A stretch of DNA of 64,000 nt from Haliclystus octoradiatus. Its lineage: Eukaryota; Cnidaria; Staurozoa; Stauromedusae; Haliclystidae. Where the stretch lies: positions 21,937,838 through 22,001,837 of the forward strand of contig OU744450.1 in the NCBI GenBank assembly GCA_916610825.1, given 5' to 3'. How positions within the stretch are numbered: position 1 is the stretch's first letter; each line of letters starts with the position of its first letter. Below the pieces are notes generated by a model. That model was not told the DNA's origin. It made no database searches and was given only the letters and a program-made list of their open reading frames with translations. Position numbers and translations under genes: made by a program. Positions 31,440-43,400 of the stretch are shown in pieces.

Positions 31440-34400
31440 ATGGCGTTGTTCAGAACGCTGAGAAAAGTGTTTCGGGACTTTGTGAAAGTCGAAAATATTG
31501 TACCAATCTCGTTGGATGGTAAGATTTATGTTGTAGGCTACAATTTGTTATTGCGCGACGTTTCTGCATTAAATTTTAACATCTCAATCATAAATTCTGC
31601 ATCCTAGACTGTCGCCAAACTCAAACTAGTTTATTTACACAATGATTACACAATCTTTGCTTTTCAATTCTAGGTACAACTGTCGGGACGAAAGCTACCA
31701 TCCAATCATTACATTTGAATGGACATACGGCACCATCGGTAGCTTCCACGCCATTTTTCCGAGCCTTAGCAAGCCATGGTCAGTATAGAACGCTTGCATC
31801 TGCTTTGAGAAGTAAGTATAACAGGAATTTAATGCAATAATCAGTCATCATACAATTTATTGTACTGTGTATCTTCTAATACTGTGTATCTGTGTATGCA
31901 TAATTTGTAATTTTTGTTTTGGCATAGGCCTAGCTGTTTTGCGGGGGTATTACTTACAGCTAAAAATTTTCTAATCAATCAAATTATTTAAGCAGAAAAT
32001 TTTCAATATTCTTCCTCCAATCAACAACAAAAGATTTTCACCCATTGAAGTAAAACGGCAAAGAGCATACAATACATTCACTATTTCTTCCTCTCCCCTT
32101 AGGCCTTGTTTGCAAGGAGGGCGAGTTATTCGGATAGGCGAGTTACTCTATTGTTTATTTGCATTTTTTTACAAGCAAAGTAAGAAAGAGCTTTGCCTCC
32201 CCCACTCCGAGTAACTTGCCTACCCGAGTTACTCTCCCTAGCAGACCGGGTTACCGTAAAACCCGAGACAACACTTTGTCTTGTAAACACAAATAGACAA
32301 GTAACTCGAGTCTGTGAGTTAAAATTAAATATGGTAGGTTGAATTTGCTATTAATTCAAATGTTTCCGTTGAGACATCTTTTGTTCTCTAATCGTTTGAT
32401 TTCAGCACAATTTCAGATAGATGTATTTAAATTATTCAACTCGGGTTGCTCTTGTAAATGCACAGCACAATTTAACTCGGTAAGGCGAGTATCTTGCCTA
32501 CCTGGTTAACTCGCCTTCTTTGTAAACATGGCCTAAAGCCCGGTTTCCACTTGACGAAAAATTCGCTGCAGTGGAAATTTCGCAGCTAAAAAGCCGAGTA
32601 CGCATGCGCTGTGTGACGTTGCACACAGTTTTGGACCACGCAGGTTTCGCTTGTTTGCTGCAGAGAAAAGTGAGTCAAACCAATGCAAATCATCTGAAAA
32701 TGATGTTGTCATGACATCTTCAGCAAACAAGATGGCGGAATGATATTTGTAGCCTGTATTGCTTTGTTGATTGAAAACTAGCTCAGCCGTTTTGATCGTG
32801 TACAGTCAACCATAACTATTTGCCGTGTATAAGGAATTCTACAACTGTGAGATGAAACAATAGCTTTTCAATGAATTTACGATTAGCATTCCATTAATGC
32901 AATGATCAATGCGGAAGTCCAAAGTGACCGTCAGTACAAGGAATCGATGCTACATTACTAATCATTAATGACGTATATTGCTACAAGCCAAAACATTTTT
33001 TTTCGATTAGAATTGCAATTTTGATTCCTTAATAGTTAATTGTTTAATAGAAAACGTTTCGTGGTTATTCTTATAAATAGCCTTCCTGTCAATCAAAAAA
33101 TATGTTCCTGTCTCGTCCACATGGTAGTAGTAGTAGTATAGACAGTCACATTATAGGAATGTGCCGTCCCTCTTACGCCTTACATATTTGCTACACAAAG
33201 AACGCCACAAAACACGGTCAGACATGGCTGACAAAGAAACCTTTAAATAACACAATTCACGATACAAAACATTATGAAAAGATACTACTCTACCATAGCC
33301 CCGTCGAAGCATCTCCTTTGGTTGCCAATGAAGGATGTCATGCAGCAGTTGAGGGGCATACGTCTTTGATCTTTCGATGTGACCTAAAAAAGACATCTGA
33401 CGTTGGAGAGCAATAGCAGAGGCAGAAGGGGAAAGTTTTCTAAGTTTAGCAGTAGACAGTAAGTTGGGCCAATGTACTCCTAAAGCATGCCGAAGCATGG
33501 CGTCATAAGCAGAGTCAAGTCGGGTCAGTAGTGAGGTTGATAGAACCCACGTTTCAGATGCATATAATAGAACAGGTTCTATCATGTGTCTGAACAGTCT
33601 TAACTTAACGTCAGTGTTGACATCGGACGCCCAGAATTTATTCAGACCTCTAATGGCTGCCCAAGCCTGGCCTCTACGTTGTGTTAAATCATCTGAAGAA
33701 GATGGAAGTACAGAACCTAGGTACTTGAACGAATCTACACGTTCTATGTCACCATTAGATGTTGCAAGGTGTGCCTGTTTTATGCCTAAAGCAATAAATT
33801 TCGTCTTAGTCGTGTTAATTGTCAAGCCTACCGTTTTACCAACTCGTTCAACTTCATCAAGAAGCTGTTGTGCATCAGATATGCTATTTGTTAAGATAGC
33901 AATATCGTCAACGAATGAGAGGTCCGATACGCTGCGCTCTAGATGACGTGAAGACCTACGACGATCAAGGGTAAAACCGGAAGAGTCAGGACATGAAATA
34001 CGAAAAACATAATCAATAAACAGTGTAAATAAAAAAGGGGACAATGTGTCACCCTGTAGTACGCCACAAGCTGTCGGGAAATCATCAGTATCACCATAGT
34101 GAGTTCTAACAAAAGCCGAAGTAGAAGAATAAAAGGACATAATAGCATCGATAAGAACAATAGGTACATTATAGAAATCTAATATTTCTGGGATTCTGCA
34201 TCTTAACACAGAGTCAAAGGCCTTTTTGAAGTCAATAAAAATTGCAACAATGTCTTTTTGATGAGTCCTACAGCCTTCTAACAATATCCTAGCTGATAGA
34301 ATTTGGCCTAAGGTTGACCGGCTATTCCTGCCACCATTTTGATTGTATCTTAAATATGGGTCAATTACTGACGCCAGCCTTTTATGTAGAATCTTATTAT

Positions 34401-37400
34401 TAGCTTTCCCTGCAGTACAACTTAAAGTGATACCCCTCTGTTGGTCTAGGTCTCTAGACGTGTTCTTGTTGACGGTGATGACAGCAGATCTTCGCCATTG
34501 ACCCGGTACTTGTTGCTCCCCTGACAAAACGGCATTTATGATGGTAAGTAGCTCATTTTGTACAAGAGGTTCTCGAAGTGCCAGGGTGGGGACTCCATCT
34601 GGTCCAGGAGACGCAAGGGGTTTCATAGAAAATTGAATAGAGCATAATTCGTCATTAGTAACAGGAGAAGTATTATAATTGGACATATCAGGAGGGGAGA
34701 AGTTAGGCGGTGGAGCTAATTTATTTAACGATAGTAGACACGATGGGGGATTATATAAATCATAAAAATAATTACGAATCATACTGTTTGCCTCGACAAA
34801 ATCATACGCTTCAACTAATAAGGGCTTGTGGGATGGGTTCTTAAGACGCCTTATCTCTTTCCATGCTATACAATGCTTATTACTATTACTAGCCGTTTTT
34901 ACCGCTAAAATTATAGCGTTTAATTCACGCTCGATTAGGCCGTTATGAGCGGCTGCGAGATCTATTGTTTTTTGATCAACAATAGATTGTAAAAGACTGA
35001 TATTGTGTATAGTAGGAGAACAATCACGTAATTGTTTTTTAGCAAGTTTCAATTCATATCTTACTTGTGTGATCATTGCGTCACTGTCCCAAGAGACGCG
35101 TGACCATTGTCTTTTCTTCCGCGGCAAAGCGGTCTCGACTGCTTTGATGATGGCTGAGGAAAGAATGGAGAAATCACCTCTTGTGGGTTGTCCAACAAGA
35201 GAATTCTCAAGACAGTCGTTAAACGCTTGTAAAAACTCTGACAGACTTTCCCAACAAAGGGATGACCCCGCCTTTCCTTTGCAGTACCGGATGCGTTGTT
35301 TCATGCAAGAGAAAACAAGGCGATGATCAGATGGAATAGCAAATGGTGCTATAGTATCACAATCGTAAAATAAACGTGGACAATTAGTGAGAATATAATC
35401 AAGACGTTCTTTCCGGCCTTTCGGACCAAAGAAAGTAGCACGCCTTGACAGAGGTTTACGATACAAAGACTTTAACGGAGTAAGGTCATAGATATTAATA
35501 AGATCAATTAAATAAGGGGAATTATCATTTAAATTACGTCCTACAGGGTTTAATGACAAGGGGTAACACGCATTAAAATCACCACACAACATAATAGCAT
35601 CACGGGATGGTGTTTTAACTAAGATTGACGATAACTGAGCATAGAAAAGGGAGGCCTCGATCTGTCTGACAGCAGTGCGAGAGTAAACAGAGAAAACATG
35701 TACGATACGATCAAATAATTTAACAGACAATTTCAAAATACGGGATGAATGAGACTTTACACGAACATAACGAACATCAACACACGGATTACACATAAAT
35801 CCTACACCACCAACACCATAACATTCAGCAGACGATGTAATAAATGTACATTTATTATCTAAATCAACATAACGAATAGGTTCATCGTGGATAATACGAT
35901 GTTCCTGAACAGCAACAAACAAAAAATTTAACTTACATGTGAGTGTAGCTAACTCTTTCTGTCACCACGGACACTTCAGGGTTCTGGAGTTGAACATAGC
36001 AATACGATTAGGCGTAGAGGGTCTTTTCGCTGAAGGAGATGATGTGCTATCTCCAAATGGAACTCGATTGCGAGATCGCAGTTCTGATCCAATAACACTT
36101 GAAGCCTTCGTTTTGTGACGATTTCTGTTTCTATTACGATGTTCGGAGTTACGCTTTCTTCTTGCAGCAAGTGCTTTCTGAGAACGGAAACCTCGTCGAC
36201 AAAACCTTGGCTTAAGTTTTAATTGGGGAGGTGGAATGATGGTAATTTTCTGGCTACCGCAGCAGCTAATAAAAGTGCGCGTAAAGGAAAATAAAACTTC
36301 AAACATTAACCGCGCGTCGAAACACGTCCGTTCTTGATGAAAGCCTCTAAAAGTGATAGGCCACATGGTAGCCTATAAAAGTGATAGGCAACAAGTAATT
36401 CTCGCATTCAGTACGTATTCATAGTAATACCACAGATGCTCAATTCTATGTTAATGCTAAAGTATAATTAACGCAATGTCTCAACAAGTGCACACTTCTG
36501 TTCAAAGTCTTTTGAAAAGCTACGGGTTACCAGACGTTGCGGTGGTGGCAGTAGGAGAATTAATCACAACAGGAGATCAAGCTGGGGCTGGGGAGTCACT
36601 ATCGCAAGCTGTATATCATCAGCCTGAAGTACAAATATGTGATAGCAATGAGGCTGATGCTCAGCAATCCTCAAATAGCACCAACGTGAATGTAATCGAT
36701 GATGTGAGGATTCGAAAAGTCAGTTTTACCAAGGAAGTGTTTATCGAACAAATCCGCAGTTTTCCAGCTTTGTGATTTGTAACTTGTGAGTCATACAAGA
36801 TTCGACAAATGAAACAAGTTGCCTGGCAAAAAATATCTGAAAAATTGGGTAAAGATGGTAAGTCAAAACATTATTATAATTATGAAATGATGGCCTAGCC
36901 CGGGGGACTTCCATACATCGGCTGTACGGGGAGTGCCGTTTTTAAGGGGGTGCCTTTTTCAGATTCTTGTGAAATTTCAGTGTGTCAATTTGTAGTGTTT
37001 AAAAAGTTTTTAGAACTTTCCTTTCTTTTGCTCTTAAAAACATGAAATTTTAGGGTCATCATTCTCATTTGCAGTGAACTTTTACGGTTTTCCTCTATTT
37101 TTGAAAATGGAACACTACCTCCGTCAAAAAATTGATTGCATTGCTTTTTCTATGAAATCTTGCATTTTACAAGTTAGTTTAGGGGAACAGTACTATAATT
37201 AAATTTATTCAATAATGTCAAGTATATTTTGTTTACATACTAATTTCAATCAATTTTATGTGGGGGTTACGTGCTATAGTCAGATTAGTCTACTTGTTCT
37301 ATCAGTGAAATTATGCGTTTAAATTTTACATTACCGCAAGAGTATAGGCTACCCTTGTAGTACAAAAGTAGTGCAAGCAATGGAAGGTTAATTGTAGTAA

Positions 37401-40400
37401 AGCTAAAGTTACCAGTCTTACTAATTGTCTTTGTCAATTACTAATTATTTCTTTCATTTCATTGTTTAGGGGAATTTCTTCAAAAGCAGTTGAAGAACTT
37501 CAAAGATATGTTGAAAAAATGCCTGGACAAGAGAGCGAGCTTGACTAAATCAGATGCTACAGCAGAAATGTTACCAAAATGTAAATACTTCTAGAAAGTG
37601 CAATTTCTACATGAAAAATCTGGCAATTTACCCACTGAATCTAACATTGACATTGATATTTCGTCAGAAGATGACAAAGAAGAAGAAGCCAGTACGCCAC
37701 AATCCAATAGCAAGAAAAGAAAGGGCTCACCTGACACGCCTAAAACAAGTACTTGTTTAAAATATACTAACAGTAAAAAGCAAGACCCATTTGATGCTGC
37801 TATTCTTAAAGAATTGGGTCATACAAATGAGGTACTAGGAAAGGCAATGGCTGCACCAGAGCCTGAAGACGAGGTCAAGCTGTACTGCAGAAGTCTAATA
37901 CCTACGATAAAATCAGCAAATCGCTTCCGATACGGGAGCAAAGATAGGCAATGTTGAGATTAGAACAGTACCTTTTAACATTGAATATGATGATGACAAT
38001 ATCTACTAAAGTATAATCGCTAAGTCACGATATAAGAGTAAATATGAATTACAGAAAAAGAATAATACATATTTATACTATAAATCTCATAATCAATGTA
38101 TTTGCTTTGCATTTAATTGTATTGGCTTAAATGTAAACTTTTCTAAGGGTAATTCTATCATACCAGTAACAAGACTACGGTTGTGATGCGTATACATTGC
38201 GGAGTGTTTGGTACGGCCGACCATGTCCCATTGCCAATCCACAGTGCCTGGATTAACAAAGTACTTTTTATATGCACTTCTGATACTAGCAGCATCATCG
38301 GAATAATTGTTTGAACCGATACGCCCAATAGTCTGAATTCCTGTTGTATCACGCACATCAGATCTCCAATCCCCAGCTCTTACTCCATCAGGACTGTCAC
38401 AATCTGTAGATAGTGGGCTACAATATTGTGAATTGACGGCAGCTACATTTCTGTCCATCAAAAAATTATACATTGCTACAACTGCCTTTGTGACAGCAAT
38501 GACTTTTTCTACGTTGCCAATAATTGGACGTCTGAAGATCCTAAACCTTGTGGTTGCTATGCCAAAGGCATTTTCTATTACTCTTCTCGCCCTTGAAAGC
38601 CTGTAGTTAAATATCTGCTGATTGGCTGTCAAATGTTTGTGTGGGTAGGGCTTTATCATATGGGGTTGCAAACCGAAGGCGTCATCTCCAACAAAAGCGC
38701 AAGGTAGTACCTTGGACGAATTAGGTAGTTTGCTTAGACCTGGTATCCTGAGCTTGTCATTTTCGATGGTGTAGCCGAGATTAGTAAGCAAGTAATGTGG
38801 ACGGTGTCGCCCTACCGAAGGCACCCGTACCACTCCTCTATTTCTAGAGGAGTGGCTCTTTTCGCTAAGAGCAATGATGTTAAACGCTCCTTAGATCTCA
38901 GCCGCGACACTGCAGATCAATTTCAACAGATTTCATGGCAGATAGGCCTTGATTGTTAATGCGCAACGATCCTTGGATGGTACTCATTTGATGTTACAGA
39001 TAAAGTCAAGGCTGAGTTGACCTCAGGGGGATTTGAACCACAGTCGATCAGATATGATACGATCTGAAGTTCGGTTGCTCTGCCAACTGAGCTAACACCC
39101 CCAGATTACCGTATAGTATAATAATAGTAGCCGAGATTACTATTATTGTAAACACTGCCATCACTTTGCCGTCCACAATCGCCATATCTATTAAAGTGAA
39201 TTGATAATTGGCATTGCACACAGCAAGTAAAATGATACTAAATGTTTTTTTATAGTTAAAATCAAAAATCCCGGACATCTTAGGGACTTGCATTATAACA
39301 TGTTTTCCGTTAATCGCACCCAGATAGTTAGGGATGTTCCACTGCTGATAGAATTCATTAGCAGTGTGCTTCCAATCTGATTCTGTTTTTGGATGACTAA
39401 TATATCCTTCGCAAAGCATAACATTCCATATCACTTGACACGTTTCCAAGACTATTCTGCATACAATCTGTTGGACTCATTTTGTAACTTGTGGCAATTG
39501 TCAATTGTGAATCTCCAGTCACCAAATATCGCAAACAAACACATAGCCTCTCCAGCGAACCAATTGCTTTTCTCATGTGAGAATCCTTCTTTTCAATAAT
39601 TGAACCAATCATCGTATAAAATTGTTCAAATGTCGAAGGACACATACGAAAAGAACGGTAAAAATATTCGCTGTCATCAATCTTCATTTTCTTTACGAGT
39701 AGATGGAACTCTCCTTTCTCTTCCCTCTCTTCAAATAGTTTACAGACCCAGAATCGTTTACTGTATTTTTTGCATTTACTCTACGTTTTCTGAGCAGCAA
39801 AATTTTAATAATTTGCAGCTGAGCAAGCAATATAACTTAAGTAGCGGCGAATTTTTCGCTGCAGCGAAATTTGCGTCAAATGAAAACCCAGCTCAAGACA
39901 GGGCTGTTTTGAGACATAGCCCAAAAAACAGACGAAAATGTGTAAACTGTAAAAACAACCCTGTCCGATTATATGATGTTCAAAGCTAAATATATTTATT
40001 CTCTGAACCATTTATAACCTTTATTTCACATTCAAAACATATTTTCTCCCCTCAAACCCCACGTTGAAAAATGTCTGATTTCTTTGCAATCTCAATCATT
40101 ACTATCTGTTACATTAATATTAATATCAATCAAAACTTGAAAATCAAAGAAGACGATGTTCAGAAATGTTACAAAAGAGATACAACATTTGCCTATATAA
40201 CAATATTCTCGTAACTAAATATCAGTTTTCGGGGCAAAAACGCAATATGAATTATCTTACGGACGTGGATGTGCATTGTGTGTTAAAGTTCTTCAATAAA
40301 CTTATCAAGTCAAACAACAACAAAGTAGCCAAATCAACACTCATACTTTAAGTCAATAAAACATTTATTAGAACATCGTCAGATATCCTCAACATTTAGA

Positions 40401-43400
40401 CTGAACATCTGATAACAAATCAATTGGTTATACTGTATACAAGATATATTCTCGTTTACATGTCTGTCTCGTTGACATACTATAATGGATGTAAGCAAGT
40501 CTACTTTATTCGATTAGCTCGATTAGATTAACTAATGACATTACGAACTAACTCAATTAATTAGCTAACTTAATCAATTAACTAACAAGATTAATCATAC
40601 AAAATACGGTAAGGTTTTATACATTTATATACAACAATGAATTTATTGGAATGCTGAAGTTGTTGTCAGCATGTAATTTCAACATTGTGCATGCAAATAG
40701 CAATTATTATGTTACACTATCTATACTATCTTCATTATGAGTACCATATAAGATGGCGGATTGAATGATCCAGAGGGAATTGCATTGTGAGTAGTTGCGG
40801 TGCATCGTTGTGCATTGATAATTGAGGCCTATCTGCCATGAAATCTGTTGAAGTTGATCTGAGGTGTCTCGGCTGAGATCAACAAGGAGCATTTACAGTC
40901 ATTGCTCTTAGCGAAAAGAGCCACTTTGTAGAAATAGAGGAGTGGTACAGATGACTTCAGAATGGCAATACCGTCTCAATTGAAACCGTCAACCGTCTTG
41001 AATTTAATTGAAAAGAAAAAGCAACACAGAAGCATGCGGAACAATATTCAAGTAACTATACCAAGATTTGAAACCCAAATCGGGAAAACGAGTTTTAAAT
41101 ACCGGGCAGCTGTCATTTGGAATAAATTACCTGAAACATTGAAGGAGGACAACACATATGAAAGTTACAAGAAAAATTTAATAAAGCATAGCCAACTGCT
41201 AGACTCAATATCTTTTGACGGATCGGCAACGAACTCTAAAAAGGATTTGGATAATTTCATTTATTATTGACCCAGTGTAATCAGTTCCCATAAAATATAT
41301 ATAGCATAATCTAAAAAAAAAAAAAAAAAAAAAAACCTAGTTAGAATTAAAGTTAATATTTGTTTGTTTGAAGACATAGTTAACGTTTCATTCAGTTTAC
41401 ACATAGAGTAAAATTATATAAACATGTAAATATTAGCAATTATTAGAAGTATAAAGCCTTCGCGCTTTTCTACCCCTTGTATATATCAAAATTTAAAGCA
41501 GGTCCACATCAGCCAAGTGCTGCCAGGATCTCGACCTGCTCAATCAAATCAGCAATACATACATACATACAATTACTTTTTACTTTTATCTGTAGGGGAT
41601 GCAATTGCAAGATTGATTGGCTCTAAAGCACAGGCTATCAAGACATCCTCACTTTTGGCATTTCTGGGGATTTCTTATAAATCAGGTAAGCAATTTTTGT
41701 CTGGCATATTCTATGAAACCCAGGTAATCAACAGTCGAACATCTGAGTATCCCCCTTTGTGCAGATGAAAAGTGGGAAATTAAGCAAGGTAGGAAATAGG
41801 AATATGAGAGTTTGGATGGAGAATGGATATAGAAATCACGTTTTATGCTGGGCTATATACATATTTCTTCCTTTTACGTTTTTATTGTTAAGTAAATCAA
41901 AATGTAAATAACTTTGTCCTCCAATAAACAAGCAAAACTGCTTAAGGGGTGACAACAATCATTGTAAATTCAGTTACTCAATGTAAAACTTGCCTACTCG
42001 GTATGTACTTTTCAATGATTGAAATAAACTTCTATCTATCTATATATCTATCTATCTATTATTGTATTAAGCAACAAGGGACATTGAAAACAATATCCCA
42101 GATAAAATTTTTATATTTGCACAATTATATTTGACCAACTGCATGCTATCAGAGTGTCCGGCACAACCCGGCAACTTGGTAATTTGGTTTTAAGAAGGCT
42201 GGTAAAATTCTGGAGAAAATCAATGTCATTTTCCTTATTTTTAGGCCTTTACAAATAATAAAATTGATAATATTCAAATAACAATAACAATGTGTGAAAT
42301 TAGCTTTCAACACTGCTGACATCAAAACCATGAAGAAAGCGTGAAATGTTATGGCGTTTTCATGACATTTTCATGACCTACAGAATTTGTGCTTTTCACT
42401 TTTTTACATTTTCATGATATTTTTACAACACTTCCATGCATGGCATTTTCATGGTTTTAGTGTTGGTAGTGCAATGGGTTTTGGTAAAATACTCCATATG
42501 TATATGTCATTATGTATATTATGCGTGAAAGGTAAATATGTAATCTTATGAACAAATAATGTATATTTTCAGGTGAACAAGATCATAAACCTGATCTGCA
42601 AGATATCTGCAATATCTTTCAATCTTCATTTCAAAACTTCTTAGATGCGAGTAACAGTTATTAGTCCAACAATCATTAAACATATTCCATCATCTTTTAG
42701 TCATTCAGTAGTATAACAATGATAGGTTTTGGGTATGGTCATGGTCTGACAAAATGTTTTACCTTCTGAAAACCTCAACATTTTTGGATCATATGGATGA
42801 GTAATTTTTAATGACATTGTTTTCCATATTTTTCTAATTATTTTCGATTTATATTTAACTTTTTGCCTTTTCCTACTGAATTCCTTCCCAGCCTTCCGCA
42901 AACTAGGTTTCCAGGTTTCTAGACTTTGTCGGACCCTAGGTATGGTGCTAGTTTCTGCAATGAATCACCTTGAACAGCTGTTGTCTAGCTGTGTTCATAT
43001 CATCACACTTCTCATCTACTACACTACCAGAGATGTTAGTAACTATTACAAAAGTAACAATTTTACAGAATATTGACAATTTTACAAGGATTAGAAGTGG
43101 AATTGCCAGTACAGTCTACAGTGCAACCTGCTTAAATGCAATTTGAACAAGTGAAATCCCTGCCTACATGAAACCTGGCTTGAAAACTCTGTTGACTATT
43201 TTCTTGTCAAGTTTCTTAAACAATTTGGGATAAGTGAAAATTTGGATAAATGCAATGAAATTCCTTGCTAGTTTTGATTTGCACTTGAGCGGGTTACACT
43301 GTTAGACAACAATCGCATTGGTAATATACAATGCCCAACAAAAGATTTAGCCCTCCAGAGTCTTTAAAAATTATCAACATTTTTTTCTGCATTATTTGTA

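Larger units (their letters stand above)
32537..39893. mobile_element. PIF/Harbinger DNA transposon, dead and nested
   Basis: It occupies most of PINK1 intron 2. The left end AGCCCGGTTTCCACTTGACG and the inverted right end AGCTGGGTTTTCATTTGACG are terminal inverted repeats that continue into 'TTTCGCTGCAG' / 'TTCGCTGCAG'. Flanks are TAA (32534-32536) and CAA (39894-39896), consistent with the family's 3-bp TWA target after one mutation. Inside are the two genes typical of the family in convergent arrangement: a MADF/Myb-like protein (+) and a DDE transposase (-). Later insertions are a LINE (33128-36360), a MITE (36898-37130) and a SINE (38785-39126). Confidence 0.85.

Noticed and set aside
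33939-34169. Hydrophobic minus-strand frame, possible membrane protein
   Set aside because: It is an out-of-frame shadow of the LINE reverse transcriptase.
38830-38855. CTAGAAATAG in the SINE-A hairpin resembles the synthetic loop of CRISPR single-guide RNAs
   Set aside because: It recurs in five independent SINE copies with natural divergence and is explained by the perfect stem and GAAA loop; no Cas gene or repeat array is present.
39029-39094. A complete tRNA-like A box and B box, possible tRNA gene
   Set aside because: They belong to the SINE-A head: the cloverleaf is not completed by a proper acceptor stem, and target duplications show it moved as a SINE.
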